Positions 31,287-38,773 of a stretch of 64,000 bases of DNA are shown piece by piece. The position numbers were made by a program, and so were the translations under genes. The notes beneath the pieces were generated by a model. The model saw nothing but the letters and a program-made list of their open reading frames with translations. It had not been told where the DNA came from and made no database searches. Location: assembly GCA_015698285.1 (NCBI GenBank), contig CP048685.1, positions 1,550,001 through 1,614,000 on the forward strand, written 5' to 3'. The stretch comes from Candidatus Nitronauta litoralis. Its GTDB lineage: Bacteria; Nitrospinota; Nitrospinia; Nitrospinales; Nitrospinaceae. The stretch's first letter is position 1. Each line of letters begins with the position of its first letter.

Positions 31287-31606
31287 GATTTGAACCGTGG
31301 ATGAAGGAAATTGAAATTAATGACCTCCCCGAGGTCTATCAAGGGTTGGCCGAGAAAATCGGTCTGGAGCACACCCTGATCGTCATGCGCACTTTTGATG
31401 GCGAGCAGAAGTATTTCCGTCGTGTCAAAACCAGCATGACCCACGTGCGGGACCGCGTCATGTTCAGAAATTGGAACGGATACAACGAGAGTGATCTGGC
31501 AGAAGAGTTCGACCTCACTACAAGAATGGTGCAGATCATTTTGGGAAAATTTATGGTAAAAGAATGTAGGTCGAATCCAAGGCAGGAGAGTTTGTATGAT
31601 GAATAA
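31283..31606 (+). CDS. mor: Mor-type middle-operon transcription activator
   Basis: LPEVYQGLAEKIGLEHTLIVMRTFDGEQKYF (about 14-44) is the dimerisation part and WNGYNESDLAEEFDLTTRMVQIIL (about 65-88) the helix-turn-helix of the Mor/C family. Mor activates the middle promoter of Mu. It is the penultimate gene before the long leader and late genes. GTG 31283 is the start, overlapping the helicase stop. It has 107 residues, somewhat shorter than Mu Mor. Confidence 0.8.
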   Translation: MRFEPWMKEIEINDLPEVYQGLAEKIGLEHTLIVMRTFDGEQKYFRRVKTSMTHVRDRVMFRNWNGYNESDLAEEFDLTTRMVQIILGKFMVKECRSNPRQESLYDE

Positions 31607-31838
31607 AGAAAACGAAATAACAGGACCATTCATAAAAAAAATAGAAAGTAAAAAAAGAAATTATCGAGATTTCGAGGGATTGAATATTAAGATGCGCGCA
31701 ATATCAAAATCCTTTGTTGGTTTTACTTCTGTCTGCGCTGTCAATCCCAGAGTGATTTCAAAATTTATTTCTACCTATCAAAGCCTCACCCCTGCGCAAA
31801 AAGCCGCCCTGGCTTTAGAGGATAAAGAAAACAACTAA
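31596..31838 (+). CDS. Hypothetical basic protein, 80 residues
   Basis: Basic, with IKKIESKKRNYRDFEG and a helical C-terminus (FISTYQSLTPAQKAALALEDKE). It overlaps the mor end by 11 bases. No recognised family; it may assist Mor or be the last middle gene. A long structured region follows. Confidence 0.5.
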   Translation: MMNKENEITGPFIKKIESKKRNYRDFEGLNIKMRAISKSFVGFTSVCAVNPRVISKFISTYQSLTPAQKAALALEDKENN

Positions 31839-31860
31839 TCCCCTTCACGTATACCCCGTC

Positions 31861-31922
31861 GTTCTTCCGCGAAATATTTCGTAGAACCCCTTCACCAGAC
31901 TATTCCCGTCTAACAAGATAAT
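31861..31922 (+). promoter_or_regulatory. Possible Mor-activated promoter: dyad plus -10 box
   Basis: A perfect 12-base palindrome CGAAATATTTCG (31870-31881), flanked by GTTCT and AGAAC, sits about 50 bases upstream of the expected start of transcription for the -10 box GATAAT (31917-31922). No -35 TTGACA is present at the right distance. Mor-dependent promoters likewise lack a good -35 and carry a dyad there. The spacing is about one helical turn further than in Mu, so this is tentative. Confidence 0.45.
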
Positions 31923-31951
31923 CTGCGTTCACTTTTGATTTGGAGCGCGGG

Positions 31952-32176
31952 TATGAACGGGAACCAACTAATCCACCCCAGCGAAGACTTTGCGAAAACC
32001 CTTCCCACGCCGTGGGCCGTTGCGCTGTGCGCTTCGGCCTGCGGTCCTACCCGACCGAACAAAGCAAGGCCGCTGAAACTCAGGTGAACATATGAATCAT
32101 GTGTAACTAACACACCAAGGCCCGAAAGGGCGAGGCCGTGAAGCGCGTGGAGGACCGGGGTTTCCCCGGTCCTCCC
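31952..32176 (+). ncRNA. Candidate structured leader RNA before the late operon
   Basis: Stacked hairpins are visible: CCCAC/GTGGG (32004-32016); GGCCG-TT-GCGC...GCGC-TT-CGGCC (32015-32039, with a symmetrical U-U bulge); CGGTC/GACCG after it; TGTGT/ACACA (about 32100-32114); GCCC-GAAA-GGGC, a GNRA tetraloop (about 32120-32131); and a perfect 12-bp stem GGAGGACCGGGG/CCCCGGTCCTCC (32149-32175). Density and precision of pairing exceed what coding or random DNA gives. A 44-codon frame beginning ATG 31952 overlaps it. No T-tract follows the last stem. Confidence 0.55.
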
Positions 32177-32205
32177 TTGATAAACCAGAAAAGGAATTTT
32201 CCTCT

Positions 32206-32577
32206 ATGAAATTTTTAATAACAATTCTGATCAGTCTGGTGCTTGCCGGGTGCTCGACATTTTCAACCGTGCCTACCGAGGCAATGTCCGCCGCGAAATT
32301 GGAAATGGTTCATGTAGATGGCCAGAAAGAAACCAGCCTGAACTACTCCAACCCTAAGAGTGTGGGGGGTGAATTCACAGGCCACGCCTGGGTGAAGATC
32401 GATCCGGTCACTGGAAAGGTGGATATGGGCGTTAAGGGCGGAGCCCAGGGCGGAACCGACGTTGATCTGTCTCACGCAGTCGAACACGCCAGGGTTCAGT
32501 CCGAGACCATTAGAGACGGCCTCAAAACCATGCGGGGTTTGGCGGAAAAATTTCCGGGATTGGCGGGGGGATTATGA
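32206..32577 (+). CDS. Phage lipoprotein, 123 residues
   Basis: Signal peptide with lipobox LAGC (Cys about 16). The mature part is polar with a Gly-rich centre (VKGGAQGGTDVD) and a C-terminal helix. A lysis-related (outer-membrane spanin-like) or host-surface (superinfection exclusion) role would fit its place at the head of the late operon, but no catalytic motif is present. The AAGGAATTTTCCT palindrome overlaps its ribosome site, so translation could be controlled by structure. Confidence 0.65.
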   Translation: MKFLITILISLVLAGCSTFSTVPTEAMSAAKLEMVHVDGQKETSLNYSNPKSVGGEFTGHAWVKIDPVTGKVDMGVKGGAQGGTDVDLSHAVEHARVQSETIRDGLKTMRGLAEKFPGLAGGL

Positions 32578-32900
32578 GTCTTGAACTTTGGCAGGTGATC
32601 TCGTTTGTGCTGGCCGCTCTGCTCAGCGGCCTGGGGTTCATGGTGCGGCAGGCGTTCAATCAATTGAAAAATGATGTCGATTCTCTGCGCGGCGAAATCC
32701 GGTCTATTTATGTTGAGCAAAGCGAAGGACGCGAAAAAATGTATCGGGAATTCGTGGCGAAAGAAGACCACCACATCTACATCGGAAAAATGGAGGGTCT
32801 ATTCTCTACCGTTTTTCGCGACCTCAAAAACCTGACGGCAACGTTGAATCAAACCATCGGGCAGTTGAATTATTCAAGGGAACAAAAGCGAAATGATTAA
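32574..32900 (+). CDS. Phage membrane protein, possible holin/DUF2730-like, 108 residues
   Basis: One transmembrane segment (about 6-26, WQVISFVLAALLSGLGFMV) followed by a long charged coiled-coil (about 30-100). This layout is that of the DUF2730-like proteins placed before the terminase in Mu-type phages and also of some type III holins. It overlaps the lipoprotein stop by four bases. Name and role are inferred. Confidence 0.65.
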   Translation: MSLELWQVISFVLAALLSGLGFMVRQAFNQLKNDVDSLRGEIRSIYVEQSEGREKMYREFVAKEDHHIYIGKMEGLFSTVFRDLKNLTATLNQTIGQLNYSREQKRND

Positions 32901-33195
32901 TCCAGGCATGGCAGAAGTGATTCGAGGGCAGGTGCTGGAACTGCTGTCAACAGATTTTGACGGCAAATTGTCATCCAGGGTTTTATTGCTGATGCTCAAT
33001 CAGGCGGGGCACTCCCTCACCAAGGCGGATGTGTCATCAATCCTTCGGTATCTCGCAGGCGCAGGCAAAGAACTGATCGATTTTAAAAAGCACGATAACG
33101 AAACCTGGTACGCAATGCTCCTGCCAAAAGGCCGGGACCTGTTGGAAGGCCGAATCGAAGTGACAGGCGTTATGTGCCCTTACTGCGGGGACTGA
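32893..33195 (+). CDS. Phage helical protein, 100 residues (gp26-like position)
   Basis: Helical protein (EVIRGQVLELLSTDF, LSSRVLLLMLNQAGHSLTKADVSSILRYLAG) with winged-helix-like features and a C-terminal CPYCGD knuckle. It lies at the place of the gp26-type proteins preceding the small terminase in Mu-like phages. The start overlaps the previous stop. No detailed function is known. Confidence 0.6.
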   Translation: MINPGMAEVIRGQVLELLSTDFDGKLSSRVLLLMLNQAGHSLTKADVSSILRYLAGAGKELIDFKKHDNETWYAMLLPKGRDLLEGRIEVTGVMCPYCGD

Positions 33196-33197
33196 TC

Positions 33198-33764
33198 GTG
33201 CCCAACCGAGCGCATTCAAAAGTCGACAAATTGCCGGATGAAATTCGCGACCAGGTTCAAGAGCTTCTGGTGAAAGGTGCCACCATCGCCGAGGTGGTCG
33301 ACCACCTGCAAGACCTCGCGCACAAAGGCGAAATCAAGCCCAGTGACGTTTGTTCCAAGTCTTCTGTCGGTCGCTATTCAAAAGGGTATCTACGCTCCCT
33401 TGAACGGATCAAAGTGGCAACCAAACAATCAGAGGCAATCTGCAAAGCGGCGGGTGAAAAGGGAATGGAGATGGAGCAGGCCGCTGTCTATCTCGTTATT
33501 AACGAGCTTATGCGAGTGATCATGCCGGATGAAGGAGAACTGGATCCGGAGATTGTTGCCAAAGCTGGAACTGCCATTGCAAAGCTTCAGACCTCTGGGG
33601 CAACTCGTGAACGGGTCAAAATCCTGATCAATAAAGAACGTGAACGCCTTGCGCAGGAAACGGCAAAAGCTGTGGACAAAACCATGAAACAAAAAGGATT
33701 GAGTCCGGAAGTTGCTAAATCAATCCGGGAGCAAATTTTAGGAGTGCCAAATGCAGGTGGCTGA
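33198..33764 (+). CDS. Small terminase subunit-like protein (DUF3486, Mu gp27)
   Basis: The 188 residues match DUF3486: KVDKLPDEIRDQVQELLVKGATIAEVVDHL (about 8-37), the SVGRYSKGY segment (about 56-64) and a long helical C-terminus. Small terminase binds the packaging site on DNA. I choose GTG 33198, two bases after the previous stop, instead of ATG 33174. It overlaps the large terminase start by 14 bases. Confidence 0.8.
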   Translation: MPNRAHSKVDKLPDEIRDQVQELLVKGATIAEVVDHLQDLAHKGEIKPSDVCSKSSVGRYSKGYLRSLERIKVATKQSEAICKAAGEKGMEMEQAAVYLVINELMRVIMPDEGELDPEIVAKAGTAIAKLQTSGATRERVKILINKERERLAQETAKAVDKTMKQKGLSPEVAKSIREQILGVPNAGG

Positions 33765-35247
33765 TCAACCCACAGAAGACAGGCGAGCCGGTGTGTTGTT
33801 GGGCTACCAGCAACGTTGGGTTGCTGACCGCTCTCCAGTGAAGGCTTGTGAAAAGTCCCGGCGTGTTGGTCTTACCTGGGCAGAAGCCGCTGATTCAACT
33901 CTGGATGCCGCAGAGGCCGAGGGGCAGGACACCTGGTACATCGGATACAACAAGGAAATGGCGCAGGAATTTGTATTGGACTGTGCCGAATGGGCAAGGC
34001 ACTACCATCTCGCCGCTGGTGAAATGGAGGAGTTCGTTTTTGAAGATGGTGACCGCAGCATTAAGGCCTTCCAGATAGTGTTCGCTTCCGGAAATCGAGT
34101 AACTGCACTTTCATCACGTCCGAACAACCTGCGTGGCAAGCAAGGCAAAGTCATTATCGATGAGGCTGCATTCCATGATGATTTGCCAGGACTTTTAAAA
34201 GCCGCAATGGCTTTGCTTATGTGGGGCGGCAGGGTTTCAATAATTTCTACCCATGATGGTGATGACAATTACTTTAACGAAATCCTGAAAGAATCCCGCC
34301 TGGGGAAACTCCCTTACAGCGTCCATCGCATCACGCTCGATGATGCTTTGAAAGATGGTCTGTATAAAGCCATCTGCCAAAAGACGGGCAAACAATGGTC
34401 GAAGGAAGCAGAGACCGAATGGCGTGAGGAGCTGATCGCTTTTTACGGCGATGATGCAGATGAAGAGTTGCACGTTATCCCCTCCAAAGGAACCGGTATT
34501 TATTTTTCCCGCGCACTTCTTGAATCCAACATGAGTGATGAATACCCCGTACTCACCTGGGTATGTAAAGAAGGGTTTGAGCAGGAACCGGATCACGTCC
34601 GTGAGCGCGAGTGTGATGATTGGCTGGTGGCCAATGTTCTGCCTGAGCTTCAGAAAATCGAGCCCTGGGAAAAGTGCTGGCTGGGTAAAGACTTCGGGCG
34701 GTCCGGCGATCTTTCCATCCAATGGCCTTTGATCGAAAACAAAAACCTCACCTACCGTGTTCCATTTTTGATCGAGTTGTCCAACGTGCCTTTTAAACAA
34801 CAGGAGCAAATCCTTTTTTATGTATGCGACTACTTTCGGGATAAGGCGCGGCTTATGGGTATCGCGCTGGACTCCCGAGGTAACGGGGAATACCTGGGTG
34901 AAGTCGCCATGCAACGGTATGGCAAGAACCGCGTAGAGCAGGTGAAGCTGACCATTCAGATTTATGGCGAATGGATGCCCAAGTACAAGGATGTCTATGT
35001 CGAGAAGTCCTGGACCATTCCAAAAGATGCCGACGTGGTGGACGATCACCGGCAGGTCAAGATGGAAAAGGGAATTGCAAAGGTTCCTGATACCGGGCGC
35101 ACCAAATCAAAGAAAGGTCTGCAACGTCACGGAGACAGCGCGATTGCAGGCATGCTGGCCGCTTACGCCCGTGAAACTTTGGAATGTGATGAGTTTGACT
35201 ATGAAACAGTCAACAAGCGCGAATTTGAAATCAAAGGTGCGTACTGA
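33751..35247 (+). CDS. Large terminase subunit (Mu gp28-type)
   Basis: The ATPase part carries a Walker A-like KSRRVGLTW (about 34-42) and Walker B VIIDEAAF (about 132-139). The RNase H-fold nuclease part has GKDFGRSGD (about 311-319), ALDSRGNG (about 370-377) and a final RHGDSAIAG (about 456-464), supplying the acidic residues. Length of 498 residues and gene order equal Mu gp28. It packages phage DNA with flanking host DNA by a headful mechanism in Mu-like phages. Confidence 0.9.
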   Translation: MQVADQPTEDRRAGVLLGYQQRWVADRSPVKACEKSRRVGLTWAEAADSTLDAAEAEGQDTWYIGYNKEMAQEFVLDCAEWARHYHLAAGEMEEFVFEDGDRSIKAFQIVFASGNRVTALSSRPNNLRGKQGKVIIDEAAFHDDLPGLLKAAMALLMWGGRVSIISTHDGDDNYFNEILKESRLGKLPYSVHRITLDDALKDGLYKAICQKTGKQWSKEAETEWREELIAFYGDDADEELHVIPSKGTGIYFSRALLESNMSDEYPVLTWVCKEGFEQEPDHVRERECDDWLVANVLPELQKIEPWEKCWLGKDFGRSGDLSIQWPLIENKNLTYRVPFLIELSNVPFKQQEQILFYVCDYFRDKARLMGIALDSRGNGEYLGEVAMQRYGKNRVEQVKLTIQIYGEWMPKYKDVYVEKSWTIPKDADVVDDHRQVKMEKGIAKVPDTGRTKSKKGLQRHGDSAIAGMLAAYARETLECDEFDYETVNKREFEIKGAY

Positions 35248-36845
35248 TGATATCCCTGTTTGATCAATTCAATCGAGAAATTAAGCCGGAGAAAAAACCG
35301 GAACAAGATATCGTATCGACTGCCACCATCTACGATAACGAACCCGGATTTCAATCAGCAGGACTGACCCCATTAAGGCTGGGCAATATATTGCGCGAAG
35401 CAACTCTTGGTGAGCCGCTTCGTGCGATGGAGCTGTTTGAGGAATTTGAGGAAAAAGACACGCACCTGTTGAGTGTTCTTTCAAAAAGGCGTGGCAGAAT
35501 CTCAGGGCTCAATTACAAAGTTGAACCCGCATCACAGGATAAAAAGGATCTTGAGATTGCAGAATTTATTCTCGAAGTCATTGAGGGTCTCCCTGATTTT
35601 GAGGACAACATAAAAGACATCACAGATGCCATTGGCAAAGGGTATGCCGGTCTCGAATTGTGCTGGGACCTTCAGGGGTCTCGGCATGTTGTTAAAAATA
35701 TGATCCGGGTTGAGCCCAGGCGGTTCATGTGGCGCAAGCTATCGAATCCTCCACGTCTCCTTACTGATTCCGATTCTGTTGAAGGGGTCGAATTAAAGCC
35801 CTTCAAGTTTTTATTCCACGTTCACAAAACAAAATCAGGCCATGCGACCCGGCAGGGTTTACTGCGAGTTTGTAGCTGGATGTACCTGTTTAAAAATTTC
35901 GGTGTGCGCGATTGGGTGAAATTCGCCGAAGGCTATGGGATGCCCATGCGTATCGGCAAGTATCCATCAGGCGCAAAGAAAGATGAAAAGGATCAGTTGA
36001 TTGCGGCTCTTAGGTATCTGGCTTCGGACGCTGCCGCGATCATCCCGGAAGGCGCGGCTATCGAACTCATAGAGGCAACACAAAAAGCTGGCAGCGATCC
36101 GTACAAGCCTCTTGCTGATTTTGCTAATGCAGAAATTTCAAAAGCAGTACTCGGTCAAACCCTCACCACCGAGCAGGGCGATAAAGGTTCCCGGTCGCTG
36201 GGCACCGTTCATGAAAACACTGAAGATGATTTGCAAAAAGACGACTGTGAACAGGTTTCAAAATCCATTCGCCGCGATTTTATCCGGCCCCTGGTCGGGT
36301 TCAATTTTGGCTGGGATGTCCCCCTGCCCTGGATTCATTTTGAGTATGAGAGTGAAGAGGACCTGCTGGCAGAAGCGCAGCGCTATAAGACGCATCTTGA
36401 AAGTGGTGTTGAAATTCCAGCAAATCATTATTACGAGAAATTTAAAATCCCGAAACCGGAAAAGGGTGAAGAGGTTTTGGGCGGTCGGTCACCAGTTGAG
36501 CAGGGCCGCAAGGAAGAACCGGAAGAAGAGGCTCAGGAGGATGCCGAAGAAAGCGCATCAAAGGAGCAATTCTATTCCGCAACAGAACAGCCTGAAACCG
36601 ATGACAACCTTCAGGGTTTCCTCGACCGGCTTTTAAAAGAAGCAGGGCAGGAATCGCTCATTGACCCTGTGCAGGATTTGCTTTTGTCCTCCAAATCCCT
36701 GGAAGAGTTTCGCGATGGGCTTCTCGATTTGTATACAGAAATTCCTGTGGATCAAATGGGTGCGGTCATTCAGAAAGCTTTTGAGTCATCGGAATTGCTT
36801 GGGCGGTTTGAGTCGCTTCCGGATGATGAAAAGGAGGATGCCTGA
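35247..36845 (+). CDS. Portal protein (DUF935, Mu gp29)
   Basis: The 532 residues have the DUF935 pattern: ELFEEFEEKDTHLLSVLSKRR (about 60-80), FLFHVHKTKSGHATRQGLLRVCSWMYLFKNF (about 190-220), GKYPSGAKKDEKDQL, and LGQTLTTEQGDKGSRSLGTVHE (about 300-321). The C-terminus is acidic. It forms the dodecameric DNA gate. The start shares one base with the terminase stop, and the stop shares one base with the next start. Confidence 0.88.
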   Translation: MISLFDQFNREIKPEKKPEQDIVSTATIYDNEPGFQSAGLTPLRLGNILREATLGEPLRAMELFEEFEEKDTHLLSVLSKRRGRISGLNYKVEPASQDKKDLEIAEFILEVIEGLPDFEDNIKDITDAIGKGYAGLELCWDLQGSRHVVKNMIRVEPRRFMWRKLSNPPRLLTDSDSVEGVELKPFKFLFHVHKTKSGHATRQGLLRVCSWMYLFKNFGVRDWVKFAEGYGMPMRIGKYPSGAKKDEKDQLIAALRYLASDAAAIIPEGAAIELIEATQKAGSDPYKPLADFANAEISKAVLGQTLTTEQGDKGSRSLGTVHENTEDDLQKDDCEQVSKSIRRDFIRPLVGFNFGWDVPLPWIHFEYESEEDLLAEAQRYKTHLESGVEIPANHYYEKFKIPKPEKGEEVLGGRSPVEQGRKEEPEEEAQEDAEESASKEQFYSATEQPETDDNLQGFLDRLLKEAGQESLIDPVQDLLLSSKSLEEFRDGLLDLYTEIPVDQMGAVIQKAFESSELLGRFESLPDDEKEDA

Positions 36846-38062
36846 TGCCCTTGCAGTTCACCCAGCTTCCCTTTGAAGAAGCCATCCGGTTCATGCGCGA
36901 TAAGGTCCGCCTGCCAACTCGCGACTGGCGTGGTATTGAGCGCGGTATGCATTCCCGCGCCTTTGTGGTGGCAGGGGCCATGAAAAGTGAATTGCTTGCT
37001 GATTTCCATGAAGAGGTAACTAAAGCCATAGCGAATGGAACAACGGTGGCCGACTTTAAAAAGCAGTTCAATTCCATCGTTCAAAAACACGGTTGGACTT
37101 ACCAGGGAAAACCGGGATGGCGGGCTGCTTTGATCTACAACACCAACATGCGCACCGCCCACGCGGCAGGTGCAGAAGCGCAGATGCAACGCACTAAAGC
37201 GCGAAGGCCCTATGCCCGATACATCGCCGGACTTTCAGTTGAGCCCAGGCCGGAACATCTTGAATGGCACAACACCGTTTTGCCGCTCGATCACCCCTGG
37301 TGGCACACCCACACCCCGCCCAATGATTGGGGCTGCAAGTGCAAAAAAGTTTCGGTGTCAAAACGTGAAGCGGAACGCGATGGCTTGCAAATTTTAGACG
37401 ACGCGCCAAGAAACGGGACCTACAAATGGAAAGATCCCCGCACCGGTAAAGAGCACACCTTCCCCAGCGGCATCGGCAAATTTTGGGACTACAATCCAGG
37501 TCGCGCCGCCTGGGGACAGGTAGAAACAAAACGCCTGGCAGATGGCGCCGCTACAGCGAAATGGAAATCATTGGATGATCGCGGTCCAGATGATTGGGAT
37601 CGGTCAGCCGTGGTGCCGGTAGATGCTGTGAAAAAAAGCGAAGGCCCTCACGCAAAAAAAACGGGAGACGTGCGAACTCTTTTGAGGGATGCAGTGGGCG
37701 GTGATGACGTGACATTTAAGGACCCTTACGGGGATTTTGTAAATGTCAACCAGGGAATAGCGGATCACATCCTGGAAGCACCGGATAAGCGTGTTGATGG
37801 ACGCGAGAGGTTTTTCCCCATGATTCAGGAAACCATAGAAGATCCGTATGAAATCTGGGTGCAGTTTGCGCGCAACGAATCAACCGGAAAAGTCGAACTC
37901 AGAAAACGCTACGCAAAAATGGTCCATTTGGATAAGAAGCGGACTCTCGGATTGATCGCCCAAGTTCACAATGGAAAGTGGATCGGGTTTGATTTTTTTC
38001 GCGGGTCAAAGTCTGCGATGAAACGATTAAGGGCGGGAATGTTGATCTGGGGGAGGGAATGA
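36845..38062 (+). CDS. gpF-type head morphogenesis protein fused to a PBECR2-like nuclease domain
   Basis: Residues about 1-215 match the SPP1 gp7/Mu gpF head-morphogenesis domain, ending HPWWHTHTPPNDWGCKC. Residues about 270-400 resemble the phage Barnase-EndoU-ColicinE5/D-RelE-like nuclease 2 (PBECR2) domain: FKDPYGDFVNVNQGIADHIL with H308, FFPMIQETIEDPYEIW, then LRKRYAKMV and WIGFDFFRGSKSAMKRLRAG. PBECR domains are proposed effector nucleases injected with the phage. The assignment of the tail is from memory of the pattern. Confidence 0.8.
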   Translation: MPLQFTQLPFEEAIRFMRDKVRLPTRDWRGIERGMHSRAFVVAGAMKSELLADFHEEVTKAIANGTTVADFKKQFNSIVQKHGWTYQGKPGWRAALIYNTNMRTAHAAGAEAQMQRTKARRPYARYIAGLSVEPRPEHLEWHNTVLPLDHPWWHTHTPPNDWGCKCKKVSVSKREAERDGLQILDDAPRNGTYKWKDPRTGKEHTFPSGIGKFWDYNPGRAAWGQVETKRLADGAATAKWKSLDDRGPDDWDRSAVVPVDAVKKSEGPHAKKTGDVRTLLRDAVGGDDVTFKDPYGDFVNVNQGIADHILEAPDKRVDGRERFFPMIQETIEDPYEIWVQFARNESTGKVELRKRYAKMVHLDKKRTLGLIAQVHNGKWIGFDFFRGSKSAMKRLRAGMLIWGRE

Positions 38063-38220
38063 TGGCTCTGACTATGAACTGCCGGGACAGCCACGTCACA
38101 TACCGGAGTGATTGGGTCACGGCCCCACTCTGTATGGGTTGGGCTTGCGCTCTACATCCGGGTCGCCACTCCCGAACCTCTGTAGCCATTTTAACGCCGG
38201 GGACAAAAGATGGCAAGTGA
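38059..38220 (+). CDS. Possible small gene between gpF and gpG, 53 residues
   Basis: The frame starts ATGATG at 38059, overlapping the gpF stop, and ends inside the gpG start at 38218-38220, exactly bridging an otherwise empty 147-base gap in a dense operon. GGGAGGGA precedes it. The peptide (MNCRDSHVTYRSDWVTAPLCMGWACALHPGR region) has several Cys and Trp but no family match, so it could also be a chance frame. Confidence 0.4.
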   Translation: MMALTMNCRDSHVTYRSDWVTAPLCMGWACALHPGRHSRTSVAILTPGTKDGK

Positions 38221-38773
38221 GTCTGAATTTATTGACGTTGTGGTCGATGACAACGGCCTGAATGAAAAGCTGGAACGGCTTCACGCCAGACTTTTAAACC
38301 TGACTCCAGTCATGCAGGAGTTCGGGGAAATCGGCCTGGCTTCGATCACCAAAAACTTTGAGGTTGGTGGCAGGTATTCCGAAGCGGGTTCATGGCGCGG
38401 CGGCGATAAAAAATGGAAACCACTCTCTATTGTCACCCTGCTTGGTGGTGAAGCGTTTGGTGAAAAAGGCAAAGGAAAATTCAGAAAGAAAAAAGACGGT
38501 TCTTTGACCAAGCGTGGTCAGAAAAGACTGGATGGAAAAAAAATCCTGATCGGTCAGGGCAACCTTTTGAATTCGATCAGCTCAAAGGCCGACATTGATT
38601 CGGTTCAATGGGGAACCAACATGATCTACGCAGCTATCCACAATTTTGGAGGTAAGGCAGGACGCGGGAAAAAGGTCGACATTCCCGCAAGACCTTACCT
38701 GGTGTTGCAGGATCAGGACCTCGATGAAATGACCGCAGTACTGGACGATTACCTGACAGGAGATTTTCAATAA
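38210..38773 (+). CDS. Virion morphogenesis/tail completion protein (Mu gpG-like)
   Basis: Features FGEIGLASITKNFEVGGRYSEAGSW and IHNFGGKAGRGKKVDIPARPYLVL, together with RLDGKKILIGQGNLLNSI, are diagnostic of phage virion morphogenesis proteins (gpG family). It has 187 residues. It follows the head-morphogenesis gene as in Mu. Its stop shares one base with the protease start. Confidence 0.82.
   Translation: MASESEFIDVVVDDNGLNEKLERLHARLLNLTPVMQEFGEIGLASITKNFEVGGRYSEAGSWRGGDKKWKPLSIVTLLGGEAFGEKGKGKFRKKKDGSLTKRGQKRLDGKKILIGQGNLLNSISSKADIDSVQWGTNMIYAAIHNFGGKAGRGKKVDIPARPYLVLQDQDLDEMTAVLDDYLTGDFQ

Noticed and set aside
31910-32113. 67-codon leftward ORF and 44-codon rightward ORF over the structured region
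   Set aside because: The strong base pairing explains the sequence better, and neither peptide looks like a protein.
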